A stretch of 64,000 bases of DNA, taken from assembly GCA_017620235.1 (NCBI GenBank), contig JAFZQT010000047.1, positions 62,001-126,000 on the forward strand, in the 5' to 3' direction. Positions 17,022-26,602 of this stretch are shown in pieces (the stretch's first letter is position 1; every line of letters starts with the position of its first letter). The notes under the pieces were generated by a model. It saw nothing but the letters and a program-made list of their open reading frames with translations. It did not search any database and was not told where the DNA came from. The stretch comes from Butyrivibrio sp. (GTDB taxonomy: Bacteria > Bacillota > Clostridia > Lachnospirales > Lachnospiraceae). Position numbers and translations under genes: made by a program.

Positions 17022-18605
17022 ATGAAGAAGGCCTTAATTATTGGTGCGGGTCCTGCGGGACTTACCGCTGCTTATGAGCTTTTGACAAAGTCAAAGGACT
17101 ATCAGGTAGTGATCTTTGAGGAAACCGACCAGTTTGGAGGAATATCAAAGACGGTTGAATATAAAGGAAACCGTATGGACATGGGTGGCCATAGATTTTT
17201 CACCAAGGTCCCCGAGGTTAACGCATGGTGGGATAAGATGCTTCCCGGACAGGGAAAACCTACTTATGATGATATAGTTCTCGACAGACCGATGAAGATG
17301 ACAGAGGGCGGCCCGGATCCTGAGAAGACTGACAGGGTTATGTTGAAGAGACATCGTGTTTCACGTATACTCTTTGATTCAAAGTTCTATGATTATCCGA
17401 TATCACTTAAGGGTGAGACATTTAAAAACTTTGGATTTTTGACTACTATGAAGGTCGGCTTCTCATATATGGCTTCTGTCTTCCATAAGAGACCGGAGGA
17501 TAACCTCGAGAATCTCTATATCAATAATTTTGGTAAGAAGCTTTATTCAATGTTCTTTGAGTATTATACAGAGAACCTTTGGGGCAGACATCCAAGTGAG
17601 ATCGATGCATCATGGGGAAAGCAGAGAACAAAGGGCTTATCTATATTTGGAATAATCAAGGACTATCTTGGAAGGTTATTTAAAGTTAAGAACCGTAAGG
17701 TCAACACTTCACTTATAGAAGAGTTTAAGTATCCTAAACTTGGTCCCGGTCAGCTTTGGGATGTAACTGCCGATGAGATCAAGAAGCTCGGCGGAACAAT
17801 TATTGTAAATGCCAAAGTTACAGGTATCAGGAAAGACGGTAACCACGTAAAGGGCGTTACTTATCTTGTTGATGGAAAAGAAATTGAGATTGACGGTGAT
17901 GTTGTTATCAGTTCAATGCCTATAAAGGATCTTGTTGCCGGAATGAATGATGTTCCTGCAGATCCTGCAAGGATTGCGGCAGGACTTCCTTACCGTGATT
18001 ATATGACTCTTGGTGTACTTGTTCCAAAGCTTAATCTTGAGAACAAAACTAAGATCAAGACTATCGGCAATATCGTGCCTGATAACTGGGTATATGTTCA
18101 GGATAGAAATGTTAAGATGGGAAGATTCCAGATATACAACAACTGGTCTCCTTATCTGGTAAAAGATCTTGAGCATACCGTGTGGGTCGGACTTGAGTAT
18201 TTCTGCTTTGAAGGCGATAATATGTGGAATATGACCGAGGATGAGTTTGCCAAGATGGCAATCGATGAGATGGTCAAACTTAAACTTATCGACAGAGCAG
18301 ATGAAGTTATCGATTATCATATGGAAAAAGTTAAGAAGGCATATCCTGCTTATTTTGATACATATGATGAGATGGATAAGCTCATTCAGTATCTGGATAC
18401 TATCGACAATCTCTATTGCGTAGGCAGAAATGGTCAGCATAGATATAACAATATCGATCATTCAATGTGTACATCCTTTGAGGCTGTTAAGAATATCATA
18501 AGTGGAGAGACAGACCGCAGCAACATCTGGAACGTTAACACTGAAGAGGAATATCATGAGACAGACACTTCGGAAGCAGAAGTGGATGAGGTAGAGATAG
18601 ATTAA
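17022..18605 (+). CDS. NAD(P)/FAD-dependent oxidoreductase, UDP-galactopyranose mutase/amine-oxidase superfamily
   Basis: A 527-residue flavoprotein. The N-terminal dinucleotide-binding fold reads [17 protein letters not shown] with an acidic end ([19 protein letters not shown]), followed by [19 protein letters not shown]. The GGHRFF segment and length match the COG1232/UGM-like oxidoreductases that recur in bacterial glycan loci. True UDP-galactopyranose mutases are shorter (about 370), so the exact reaction is unassigned; desaturation or ring isomerisation of a nucleotide-linked or lipid-linked sugar is possible. It has its own promoter. A terminator-like hairpin sits between it and the next GT2 gene, so its level may be set apart from its neighbours. 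Confidence 0.8.
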   Translation: MKKALIIGAGPAGLTAAYELLTKSKDYQVVIFEETDQFGGISKTVEYKGNRMDMGGHRFFTKVPEVNAWWDKMLPGQGKPTYDDIVLDRPMKMTEGGPDPEKTDRVMLKRHRVSRILFDSKFYDYPISLKGETFKNFGFLTTMKVGFSYMASVFHKRPEDNLENLYINNFGKKLYSMFFEYYTENLWGRHPSEIDASWGKQRTKGLSIFGIIKDYLGRLFKVKNRKVNTSLIEEFKYPKLGPGQLWDVTADEIKKLGGTIIVNAKVTGIRKDGNHVKGVTYLVDGKEIEIDGDVVISSMPIKDLVAGMNDVPADPARIAAGLPYRDYMTLGVLVPKLNLENKTKIKTIGNIVPDNWVYVQDRNVKMGRFQIYNNWSPYLVKDLEHTVWVGLEYFCFEGDNMWNMTEDEFAKMAIDEMVKLKLIDRADEVIDYHMEKVKKAYPAYFDTYDEMDKLIQYLDTIDNLYCVGRNGQHRYNNIDHSMCTSFEAVKNIISGETDRSNIWNVNTEEEYHETDTSEAEVDEVEID

Positions 18606-18613
18606 ATTTTAAT

Positions 18614-18647
18614 GCGGTGCTTGAGAACAAACGGCACCGCTTTTTTT
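18614..18647 (+). terminator. Hairpin with T-run abutting the next gene's Shine-Dalgarno
   Basis: GCGGTGC (18614-18620) pairs with GCACCGC (18634-18640), followed by seven T (18641-18647). The AGGAG of the following GT2 gene starts one base after the T-run. It has the form of an intrinsic terminator; readthrough would be needed for the genes from 18657 on, since no other promoter is obvious. Confidence 0.75.
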
Positions 18648-18656
18648 AGGAGTGAA

Positions 18657-19616
18657 ATGAAAAAGATTAGTGTTTTGATCCCCTGTTTTAACGAGGTGGA
18701 GAATGTGGAGGGAATATCCTCTGCAGTGGAAGAGGTTATGAAAAAAGACCTTTCCGGTTATGATTATGAGATTGTTTTTATAGATAATGCGTCAACAGAC
18801 GGAACAAGAGACAAAATTGAGAGAATCTGCGCCGGAAATAAGAAGATAAAGGCGATATTCAACGTGACAAATTTTGGTCAGTTCAATTCACCTTTCCATG
18901 GAATGTGCTCTCTTGACGGAGATTGTGTTATTCCGGTTTGCGCTGATTTCCAGGATCCGGTCGAGCTTATTCCCGTCTTTGTAAAAAAATGGGAAGAGGG
19001 CCACAAAATCGTGAGTGGAGTAAAAGCTTCCAGTAAAGAAAACTGGTTTATTTATTTCCTTAGAACTATTTATTACAAGACGATAAAGAATATGTCCAGT
19101 GTTCGTATGATCGAGCATTTCACGGGATTTGGGCTCTATGATAAGACCTTTATAACGCTTCTTAGGCAGCTTAACGATCCGGTTCCATTTATAAGAGGAA
19201 TTGTAGCAGAGTACGGTGAAGGTTTTAACATGACAACTGTATCATACGAGCAGCCAAAGAGAAGAGCGGGCAAGACTCACAACAATTTCTATACGCTTTA
19301 TGATGCAGCAATGCTAAGTATTACATCATATACAAAGGTAGGTTTGAGACTTTGTACTATCGCGGGATTTGTGTGCGCACTTATAGATATGGCGGTTGCC
19401 TGTGTTTATCTTGTACTTAAGCTTACTCATTGGTACAGCTTTCATGCAGGTTACGCACCAATGATCATCGGAATGTTCCTGATCGGTGCGATACAGCTCT
19501 TTTTCATAGGGCTTACCGGTGAGTATATTCTCAATATCAATACGCGAGTTATTGGACGTCCTATAGTAGTTGAGGAAAAGAGAATTAATTTTGAAGCTGA
19601 AAAAAATAACGTATAA
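18657..19616 (+). CDS. GT2 glycosyltransferase, GtrB-like
   Basis: A 319-residue protein. KKISVLIPCFNEVENVEGIS, then IVFIDNASTDGTRDKIE, CADFQDPVELIP (acidic motif region) and KRRAGKTHNNFYTLYDAAM mark a polyprenyl-phosphate glycosyltransferase like GtrB. Two C-terminal membrane spans lie at about 235-260 and 275-300. The ATG at 18657 follows AGGAG by 4 bases; an upstream in-frame ATG at 18612 would put the terminator hairpin inside the coding region and is rejected. It is likely to form an undecaprenyl-phosphate sugar for an outer-face transferase. Confidence 0.87.
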   Translation: MKKISVLIPCFNEVENVEGISSAVEEVMKKDLSGYDYEIVFIDNASTDGTRDKIERICAGNKKIKAIFNVTNFGQFNSPFHGMCSLDGDCVIPVCADFQDPVELIPVFVKKWEEGHKIVSGVKASSKENWFIYFLRTIYYKTIKNMSSVRMIEHFTGFGLYDKTFITLLRQLNDPVPFIRGIVAEYGEGFNMTTVSYEQPKRRAGKTHNNFYTLYDAAMLSITSYTKVGLRLCTIAGFVCALIDMAVACVYLVLKLTHWYSFHAGYAPMIIGMFLIGAIQLFFIGLTGEYILNINTRVIGRPIVVEEKRINFEAEKNNV

Positions 19617-19646
19617 AGGCTATCAGACCAAACTTAGGGAGAGACA

Positions 19647-21104
19647 ATGAGCTTTATTTCATTTGCATTCATGGTGTTTTTGCCATGTGTTGTTTTGATC
19701 AACTTTATAGTCCCAATTAAGTATCGATATATCTGGCTTCTTATTGCCAGTATGGTTTTTTACTCGACTGCGGGTATAGGGGCAATCGTAATTCTTGTAT
19801 TGTCTATGCTTTCAATCTATGCATCGGGTATTTATCTGGGCGAAAATAATAACAAGCCAAAGCTTGTGTTTTTATCATGCCTGCTTTTTAATCTTGGAAT
19901 TCTCTTTGTATTTAAATATTTCAATTTTTTTATGCAGATCATTGGGATAGCATCAGGCGGTGCTGCCGGTAATATACAGCTAAAAAACATGATAATCCTG
20001 ACGGGGCTTTCCTTTTATATACTTAAGTCTGTAGGATATCTGATAGACGTATACAGGGGAGACATTGCTCCTGAAAGGAATTTTCTAAAGCTTGCTCTGT
20101 TTGTATCTTTCTTTCCGCAGATTGTTGCGGGACCTATTGAAAGAGCAGGTAATATGTTAAAGCAGTTTGATAATCCAAAGCCCATTGATTTTGACAGGTT
20201 CAGAAATGGATTTCTTCAGGTGCTTTGGGGATATTTCCTTAAGCTTGTTGTTGCGGAGAGACTTGCTATTTTTGTCAATGTTGCATTTGAAGAAGCTGAT
20301 GGTATAAAGGGCGCAGTACATTTTGTTGCGATTGTATTTTATACATTTCAGATTTATGCAGATTTTGCGGGATATTCGCATATAGCGATCGGAGTTGCCC
20401 GGATTCTTGGAATAGATGTAATGAAGAATTTTGAGTGTCCTTATCTGGCAAAATCAATCGCAGAGTTTTGGAGAAGGTGGCACATATCACTTTCATCCTG
20501 GTTCAGAGACTATCTGTATATTCCGCTTGGCGGAAACAGAAAAGGGGTTATCAGAAAGTTTATTAATATACTCATAGTGTTTACTGTGAGCGGACTCTGG
20601 CATGGAGCGGATTTTACATTTCTTGCATGGGGACTTCTTCATGGAATTTATCAGGTTATTGGAAGCATAGTTTCTCCAATAAGGGATAAAGTGACAAAAG
20701 TATTTAATGTCGGAAGAACGAGTTTTTCTCATAGATTTGTAAAGACAACGGTGACTTTTATTCTGGTAGCATATGCATGGGTATTCTTCAGAGCAGATGA
20801 TATAGGACAGGCACTTAGGATCATCAGGAGCTCTTTGGCATTTACTCCGTGGAAGTTTGTTGACGGAAGTATGTATCAGTATGGACTTACAAGAGGAAAT
20901 TTCCTTCTTGGCGTATTTGGCATAGCGCTTATGATTATTGTTGATCTTGTAAATAGTCGCGGAATCGTAATAAGGGAAAAAATACTTTGCCAGGGAATGT
21001 GGCTTAGATGGATCATCATGATCGTGGGCATTGTAGTTACTGTGGTATGCGGCATCTGGGGACCCGGTTATGATGTTTCGGATTTCATTTATAAGCAGTT
21101 TTAA
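19647..21104 (+). CDS. MBOAT O-acyltransferase (AlgI/DltB/PatA-like)
   Basis: A 485-residue polytopic protein. The N-terminus MSFISFAFMVFLPCVVLINF, the segment SFFPQIVAGPIERAGNML, the EFWRRWHISLSSWFRDYLYIP region and the catalytic His in SGLWHGADFTFLAWGLLHG are diagnostic of the MBOAT family. These enzymes pass an acyl group (often acetyl) from the cytoplasm through the membrane to an external glycan, usually with an SGNH partner. Partner candidates here are the SGNH-like protein at 24468 and the lipoprotein at 15562. A second MBOAT is at 30157. Confidence 0.92.
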   Translation: MSFISFAFMVFLPCVVLINFIVPIKYRYIWLLIASMVFYSTAGIGAIVILVLSMLSIYASGIYLGENNNKPKLVFLSCLLFNLGILFVFKYFNFFMQIIGIASGGAAGNIQLKNMIILTGLSFYILKSVGYLIDVYRGDIAPERNFLKLALFVSFFPQIVAGPIERAGNMLKQFDNPKPIDFDRFRNGFLQVLWGYFLKLVVAERLAIFVNVAFEEADGIKGAVHFVAIVFYTFQIYADFAGYSHIAIGVARILGIDVMKNFECPYLAKSIAEFWRRWHISLSSWFRDYLYIPLGGNRKGVIRKFINILIVFTVSGLWHGADFTFLAWGLLHGIYQVIGSIVSPIRDKVTKVFNVGRTSFSHRFVKTTVTFILVAYAWVFFRADDIGQALRIIRSSLAFTPWKFVDGSMYQYGLTRGNFLLGVFGIALMIIVDLVNSRGIVIREKILCQGMWLRWIIMIVGIVVTVVCGIWGPGYDVSDFIYKQF

Positions 21105-21134
21105 ATGTATTTAATCTAAGGAGTAGTTTTCGGT

Positions 21135-22997
21135 TTGATCGGTGGAAAAAAAATAAAGTGCATATGGCTTGTTTTGGCGCTGCTTATAATTGTTATGCTT
21201 CTGACTTTTTTTCTTATATCGAATAAAACAGGAAGTGCCGAAAAGTTTTCAGATTCGGATTTCGCAATCTGGGAGAGCGTTGGATTTGTAGTTCGCGGTA
21301 ATCCCGTTGAAACGGCGAGTGGAATAAATGCGCATTTTGATGATGAAGGTAAGTTATGCTATGACGTTTATCTTCCTATGGATGAGGGAGAGGACATTGA
21401 GCTTGTCTGTGATGAAGGTATTGAAGTGACTATCGGTGATGATACCTACAGAAGTGGCGATGACTTTAATGTACCTTTGTTTGAAAGCTTGAGTGGCGAG
21501 ATAAATGTTCCGGGAGTCGGTATCGAAAAGGCTGATTTTAAATTTATAGCAGCAAGCGGGCTTCCTTCCGTATATCTTGGAACATATAGTGAGACAAAAG
21601 ACTTTTTGACGGAAGCAAAAGGAAATACCGCAACCGGTTTCTGTACGGTCTTAGACAGTGATGACACCAAAGATTTTAGCGGAAATTGTAACATGCGCGT
21701 TCATGGAAACACATCTTTTTACGCAGATAAAAAGTCATATCAGTTTAATCTTGAGTCTGATGCGGAAATTCTTGGGATGCCTGCACAGCAAAAGTGGGTT
21801 CTTATATCTGGATATGTGGATTCTTCACATATGAAGGATGCTATAATATACAGGCTTTCGAAAAATACTGGGGATGATAATACACCGGAATTTCGCTATG
21901 TGAATGTCTATCTTAACGGACAATATGAAGGATTATACCTGCTTTTACAGAAGATTGGGATTGACGGTGGAAATATGGACCTGAACAATCTTGAAGTGGT
22001 CAACGAAGTGGCAGGTGACAGAGATATGCATCAGGACAATACCGGTGGATACCTGGTTGAGCTTGGAACTGCAGAAGCAATGCAGCAGGTTGAAGAAAAT
22101 CTGCTTGTAGAGACACCTAACAGGTGGATGGGCGTCAAAGCACCTTCCAATCTGACAAAAGCTCAGTACCAGTATTTGTCTGATCTTGTAAACGAGGCTG
22201 AACAGGCACTATATCTTCCTGATGGGAAGACGACAAAGTCCGGAAAAACATGGTCTGATTATTATGATCCGGAGTCTTGGGCACGACAGTATGTGCTTCA
22301 GGAAATGTCTGCAAACTATGATACAGAGTATGCAAGTGAGTTTTTTTATGTAAAAGAAAATGACAGGACACTGTACGGAGGACCGGCTTGGGACTTTGAC
22401 AGGGCAATAACCGATTATATTGTTTTTATTCAGAATGAAAGATTGAATTATATAATCAGGTCGATGCATAACAATGCCATAACAATAAAAGACAAAGATA
22501 ATTCGGGCGTAATGTGGCTTAAGCAGCTTGATTCGCACAAAGAGTTCCATGATGAGATGAAGCGCTTTTTCTTTGAAAAGGCAGAACCTGAACTTAGAAA
22601 GATTCTGTCTAAAGATGTTTGGGAATGGGAAAAAGAGATCAAGGAATCGGTCATAGCAGATTGCTATAGATGGAACGGTGGCGGCGAAACTGCGGAAGAT
22701 AACAATGCAATCGCTGACTCCTTTTCAGATTCTGTTAAGAAGATTGTCGGAGCGTTTGGTGACAGAGCAGATTCTCTTAAAGAGTATTATAAAAATGAAG
22801 ATGATTATTGCATTGTGACTTTTGTCTTGGATGAATCCAGAATTGATCTGATGGTTCCCGCAAAAAAGGGAAAGACAATCGGCGAAGATGCACTTCCGAT
22901 TTACAAAGAGAGCGATGATTGGTACTATGGCAAGGAGTTATTTACAACCGATACTGTGATAAAAAAAGACATGGTATTGACACAAGAACCGCAGTAG
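21135..22997 (+). CDS. CotH-type kinase-fold surface protein
   Basis: A 620-residue protein with an N-terminal membrane anchor or uncleaved signal (about 8-29) and an external remainder. The CotH kinase domain begins with the family pattern MRVHGNTSFYADKKSYQFNL (from about residue 187), then WVLISGYVDSSHMKDAI, VNVYLNGQYEGLYLLLQKI, and the metal-site motif GPAWDFDRAI (about 416). CotH proteins are atypical kinases phosphorylating surface proteins, first known from spore coats; the target here is unknown. The TTG start at 21135 is used because AAGGAG lies 11 bases upstream and no good ATG or GTG exists. The VTC-domain gene follows after 19 bases and the DUF4956 gene after that, a trio I recall as a recurrent bacterial cluster. 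Confidence 0.87.
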   Translation: MIGGKKIKCIWLVLALLIIVMLLTFFLISNKTGSAEKFSDSDFAIWESVGFVVRGNPVETASGINAHFDDEGKLCYDVYLPMDEGEDIELVCDEGIEVTIGDDTYRSGDDFNVPLFESLSGEINVPGVGIEKADFKFIAASGLPSVYLGTYSETKDFLTEAKGNTATGFCTVLDSDDTKDFSGNCNMRVHGNTSFYADKKSYQFNLESDAEILGMPAQQKWVLISGYVDSSHMKDAIIYRLSKNTGDDNTPEFRYVNVYLNGQYEGLYLLLQKIGIDGGNMDLNNLEVVNEVAGDRDMHQDNTGGYLVELGTAEAMQQVEENLLVETPNRWMGVKAPSNLTKAQYQYLSDLVNEAEQALYLPDGKTTKSGKTWSDYYDPESWARQYVLQEMSANYDTEYASEFFYVKENDRTLYGGPAWDFDRAITDYIVFIQNERLNYIIRSMHNNAITIKDKDNSGVMWLKQLDSHKEFHDEMKRFFFEKAEPELRKILSKDVWEWEKEIKESVIADCYRWNGGGETAEDNNAIADSFSDSVKKIVGAFGDRADSLKEYYKNEDDYCIVTFVLDESRIDLMVPAKKGKTIGEDALPIYKESDDWYYGKELFTTDTVIKKDMVLTQEPQ

Positions 22998-23016
22998 GAA
23001 GGACAGAATATTATTT

Positions 23017-23709
23017 ATGAGCAACCGATACAGAAATGAACAGAAGTATCTCTTAAATAAATCTGATGTCGCTGTCCTTAAGATGAGACTTGATGCAATG
23101 ATGGAAAAAGATCCGCATGTGCGTGATGGTACATCTTATCTTATTCGCAGTGTGTATTTTGATGACTTATACAATTCTTGTCTTCACGAGAAGGAGGATG
23201 GAGTTAATTTCCGACGTAAGTGGAGAATCAGGATATATAATTGCAGCGACAGAGTGATACATCTGGAATGTAAGGAAAAACTGGGCAGCATGACCCATAA
23301 AGACAGCATAACTATTTCAAGGGCGGATGTCGAAGCAGCAATTGCCGGAAATATAGAGGTGGATAAGAACAGAGAGCCTTTGTGGAATGATTTTGTGTTG
23401 CAGGTTATGACAAAAGGATTCAGACCGGTGACAATCGTTCAGTATGAGAGGGTGCCGTATATATGGAGACCTTCAAATGTGCGTATTACAATTGACATGA
23501 GTCTTTCTTCCAGTGAACTTTTTTCAAAGTTTTTTGATGAGGATCTCCCGGTAAGGCCAATTATGGCAAGGGAACAGGATCTTCTTGAAGTGAAGTACGA
23601 TACGCTTTTACCGGATCATTTGAGACAAGTGTTGAGTATGAGACATATGATAAACACTTCTTTTTCAAAATATGAGTTATGCCGGAGAATGCCAATGCAA
23701 GCATTTTGA
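23017..23709 (+). CDS. VTC-domain protein (polyphosphate polymerase-like)
   Basis: A 230-residue single-domain protein. It begins NRYRNEQKYLLNKSDVAVL, with IRSVYFDDLYNSCLHEK, RRKWRIRIYN, HLECKEK, QYERVPYI and LLEVKYDTLLP. These basic and acidic strands line the tunnel of VTC/CYTH-type triphosphate enzymes, of which yeast Vtc4 makes polyphosphate from ATP. The sequence carries the expected Arg/Lys and Glu positions, so nucleotide-triphosphate chemistry is likely. It has no membrane span. It is encoded between CotH and DUF4956, so the three probably act together; whether the product is polyphosphate is not shown. Confidence 0.87.
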   Translation: MSNRYRNEQKYLLNKSDVAVLKMRLDAMMEKDPHVRDGTSYLIRSVYFDDLYNSCLHEKEDGVNFRRKWRIRIYNCSDRVIHLECKEKLGSMTHKDSITISRADVEAAIAGNIEVDKNREPLWNDFVLQVMTKGFRPVTIVQYERVPYIWRPSNVRITIDMSLSSSELFSKFFDEDLPVRPIMAREQDLLEVKYDTLLPDHLRQVLSMRHMINTSFSKYELCRRMPMQAF

Positions 23710-23748
23710 TCAGGCGGATTACGAAGCATTTTTAACGGAGGATATGAA

Positions 23749-24426
23749 ATGAGTTTTAAAGATATTTTAAAGAAATCTTTTTTGGAAAATTATGCGCAAT
23801 CGGAGATGAGCATTAAGACAATAATAATAGCGATCGCGCTTACATGTGCATTTGCGGTGTACATTTACCTTTTTTACAGAATTGTTACCAAAAAGAGCTT
23901 TTATTCAAAGAGTTTCAATATTGCTCTTGCATCAATTGCAATTATTACTTCGGCGATTATATTGACTATCCAGTCAAGTGTTGTGGTTTCACTCGGTATG
24001 GTAGGTGCACTTTCGATCGTCAGATTTCGTACCGCGATAAAAGAGCCTATGGATCTGGTATTTCTGTTCTGGTCAATAGCAGTCGGAATTATCTGCGGTG
24101 CAGGATTGTATGGAATTGCAGCGGTGCTTTCTATAGCAATTACAGTTCTAATTCTTGTTCTTGAGCTGGTTCCTCAGGCAAAAGCTCCTCAGATCCTTCT
24201 GATAAGCTTTAAAGACAGTGATGAGACCAATGACGGTGTTGAGAGGATTCTTACTGAGAGCAAAAGTTATTACAGTGAAAAGAGCAGAACAATAACAAAC
24301 GGGCAGATCAGCCTTGCTTTTGAGATAAGAACTTCGGACGGAAGAAAGCTTTGCAGCAGTCTTTCCGGACTTAATGGGGTAAATAGCGTTTCACTTCTTA
24401 AGCATGACGGAGAAGTTACATATTAA
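23749..24426 (+). CDS. DUF4956 membrane protein
   Basis: A 225-residue protein with about four hydrophobic segments in the first 150 residues and a soluble C-terminal domain of about 75 residues. The middle carries VVSLGMVGALSIVRFRTAIKEP followed by MDLVFLFWSIAVGI, a signature of DUF4956. The molecular role is unknown. In bacteria it is recurrently encoded beside VTC-domain and CotH proteins, as here, and could be the membrane or channel partner for polyphosphate synthesis (inference). The ATG follows CGGAGGATATGAA. Confidence 0.85.
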   Translation: MSFKDILKKSFLENYAQSEMSIKTIIIAIALTCAFAVYIYLFYRIVTKKSFYSKSFNIALASIAIITSAIILTIQSSVVVSLGMVGALSIVRFRTAIKEPMDLVFLFWSIAVGIICGAGLYGIAAVLSIAITVLILVLELVPQAKAPQILLISFKDSDETNDGVERILTESKSYYSEKSRTITNGQISLAFEIRTSDGRKLCSSLSGLNGVNSVSLLKHDGEVTY

Positions 24427-24467
24427 GTTATGCGTGAAGTTAGGGGTACTGACAAAGGCGTGGATTT

Positions 24468-25958
24468 ATGAAAAGAAAGATAAATATAGCATTAAAGTGC
24501 ATATTTTTTACTATAACGGTGGGTGTCATTTTGTATGCGACGACAATAGTCCTTGAGCGAAAAGACAGTCTTTATAAGTATGCGGATTTCTTTGAGCTTG
24601 CAAAAAAGGATCAGATAGACGTTTTGTTTATCGGATCGTCGCATGTTATAAACGCGATCAATCCTACGGTTTTATATAATGAATACGGATATACTTCTTA
24701 CAATATGGGAGGTCATGGATCTCTTCTTCAATCGACCTATTGGGAGCTGATGGAGTCACTTCAGTATACGACGCCCAAGTGGGTTGTTGTTGATGCATAT
24801 ATGCTGGAGAAGAACTATCGCTATCTTGATGACAGGGATTCCAATCCTGATGAGAACGAGGTTAATACATCTGTTGAGCAGCTTCATCTCAATATGGATG
24901 TATGGCCTATTAACAAGCTCAAGGTTGAAGCGGTAAACGATCTTATTCAGGACAAAAAGATACGTAGGGAATTTCTTTTTAATTTCCTTGTCTATCACAA
25001 CAGGTGGGAATATATTTCTGAGGATGACTTCAAGTCGGTATTTGGAGATGAGTCAAAAAATGAGTTATTCGGTGCTGAGATGAGATACGATGTGGAGACT
25101 TCGTTTGTTTTCTGCAAAGAACCTGAAAAAGGAGAGGTTCTTCCGGAGGAGACAGTCGGAGAGCGTTATCTCGCAGCGATTATCGAGGAGTGTCAGAAGA
25201 GAAATATCGGAGTGCTTGTGACTTTTGATCCTTTTAATCCTGAGTCAAAAGATATAGTGGCGGCAAATTCGGCAGGTGTTATTGCAAAGACCTATAACGT
25301 GCCGTATCTTAACATGCTCAATTCGGATGTTATCGACATATATTCAGACTTAAACGATCACGGACATCTTAATGCTGTTGGATCGGCTAAGACAACTAAA
25401 GCAATCGGAAAATGGCTTAAGAGTAATTCGAAGCTTACCGATCACAGGGGCGATCCTGCCTATGCATATTGGGATGAGCGAAGCGATAATTTTTATGAGT
25501 CTATCAGAAATGATACGATCGATGAGAGCAATCTTATTTCCAAGTTGAGTCTGTTGTCTCTTGGAGAATATGGATTTGTCTTCTATTGCAATGAGGGATC
25601 GCAGGTATTCACAGATAAGCCGATGGAACATATTATCAGTGAGATAGCAGATTCCAATATGATAAAGACTACGTCGGGACCGTATATTTTGATAAAGGAT
25701 CCTAAGACCGGAAAAACATATGAAGCTTCAGGTGAAGGTGCTCTTGAGAATGTAGAGACTGCGATGGGACATATGTACTATGAGCCTGTCGAGCAGGAGT
25801 TTAGACTTCTTTATGAGGCGGACGATCTGGATACTAACTATCTTTATGACGATGCGCATGCAAGCGCGGATATCCAGCTATTGCTATATGATAAGGAGAC
25901 CGGCGAAGTGATAGATCAAGAATATTACACTTCAAAAGGAGGACGATATGCCAGGTAA
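24468..25958 (+). CDS. SGNH-like membrane-anchored protein (probable MBOAT partner)
   Basis: A 496-residue protein with one N-terminal membrane span (about 8-28) and a large external domain. VLFIGSSHVINAINP supplies the block I Ser, YNMGGHGSLLQS resembles block II, and HGHLNAVGSAKTTKAI near residue 300 resembles the block V His region. A C-terminal extension of about 150 residues has no family I recognise. It resembles the AlgJ/AlgX/DltD-like SGNH partners that complete acyl transfer after an MBOAT. The stop overlaps the next ATG by 11 bases, inside a shared AAAGGAGGACGATATG segment. Confidence 0.72.
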   Translation: MKRKINIALKCIFFTITVGVILYATTIVLERKDSLYKYADFFELAKKDQIDVLFIGSSHVINAINPTVLYNEYGYTSYNMGGHGSLLQSTYWELMESLQYTTPKWVVVDAYMLEKNYRYLDDRDSNPDENEVNTSVEQLHLNMDVWPINKLKVEAVNDLIQDKKIRREFLFNFLVYHNRWEYISEDDFKSVFGDESKNELFGAEMRYDVETSFVFCKEPEKGEVLPEETVGERYLAAIIEECQKRNIGVLVTFDPFNPESKDIVAANSAGVIAKTYNVPYLNMLNSDVIDIYSDLNDHGHLNAVGSAKTTKAIGKWLKSNSKLTDHRGDPAYAYWDERSDNFYESIRNDTIDESNLISKLSLLSLGEYGFVFYCNEGSQVFTDKPMEHIISEIADSNMIKTTSGPYILIKDPKTGKTYEASGEGALENVETAMGHMYYEPVEQEFRLLYEADDLDTNYLYDDAHASADIQLLLYDKETGEVIDQEYYTSKGGRYAR

Positions 25959-26565
25959 GATTTGTATTGTTGGAATTGCGGGAGGTACCGCTTCAGGCAA
26001 GACGACAATAGTAAGAAAGATAAAAGAGAATTTTGGCGACGACATTGTTGTTATAAACCATGATTCATATTATAAAGCTCATAATGATCTTTCCTATGAG
26101 GATAGGTCTAAACTCAACTACGACCACCCGGATTCATTTGATACTCAGATGATGATAGATGATGTGAAAAAACTTAAAAATAACGAGGAAGTAGATATTC
26201 CCGTTTATGATTTTTCGGTTCATAACAGGGCAGATGCGACGGTTCATATCGTTCCCAAGAATGTTATAATTCTTGAGGGAATTCTTGTCCTTGAAAATAA
26301 AGAACTTCGTGATCTAATGGATATTAAGGTCTTTGTTGATACAGATGCGGATGAGAGGCTTATGCGCAGGATAAGGCGTGACATGGTTGAGCGTGCGAGG
26401 AGTATAGAGTCTATTCTGAATCAGTATGCTGATACCGTTAAGCCTATGCATGAGCAGTTTATTGAACCGAGCAAAAAATATGCTGATATTATTATTCCGC
26501 GAGGCGGTGAGAACCTTACGGGAATCAGTATTCTTCAGCAGCATATAAAGAGCATGCTGGTATAA
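25948..26565 (+). CDS. udk: Uridine kinase-like P-loop kinase
   Basis: A 205-residue protein matching the uridine/cytidine kinase family over its whole length: VGIAGGTASGKTTIV (Walker A), NHDSYYKAHNDLSYEDRSKLNYDHP, FDTQMMIDDV, PVYDFSVHNR, ILEGILVLEN, and DADERLMRRIRRDMVERAR. It would phosphorylate uridine or cytidine to UMP or CMP with ATP or GTP. A salvage enzyme inside a polysaccharide locus could support UDP-sugar or CDP-alcohol supply, or the protein may phosphorylate another substrate. AAAGGAGG lies 6 bases upstream of the ATG. Confidence 0.88.
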   Translation: MPGKICIVGIAGGTASGKTTIVRKIKENFGDDIVVINHDSYYKAHNDLSYEDRSKLNYDHPDSFDTQMMIDDVKKLKNNEEVDIPVYDFSVHNRADATVHIVPKNVIILEGILVLENKELRDLMDIKVFVDTDADERLMRRIRRDMVERARSIESILNQYADTVKPMHEQFIEPSKKYADIIIPRGGENLTGISILQQHIKSMLV

Positions 26566-26602
26566 TTGGCTACATAGTTTTGTTACAGTGGGAGAATGAT
26601 AT

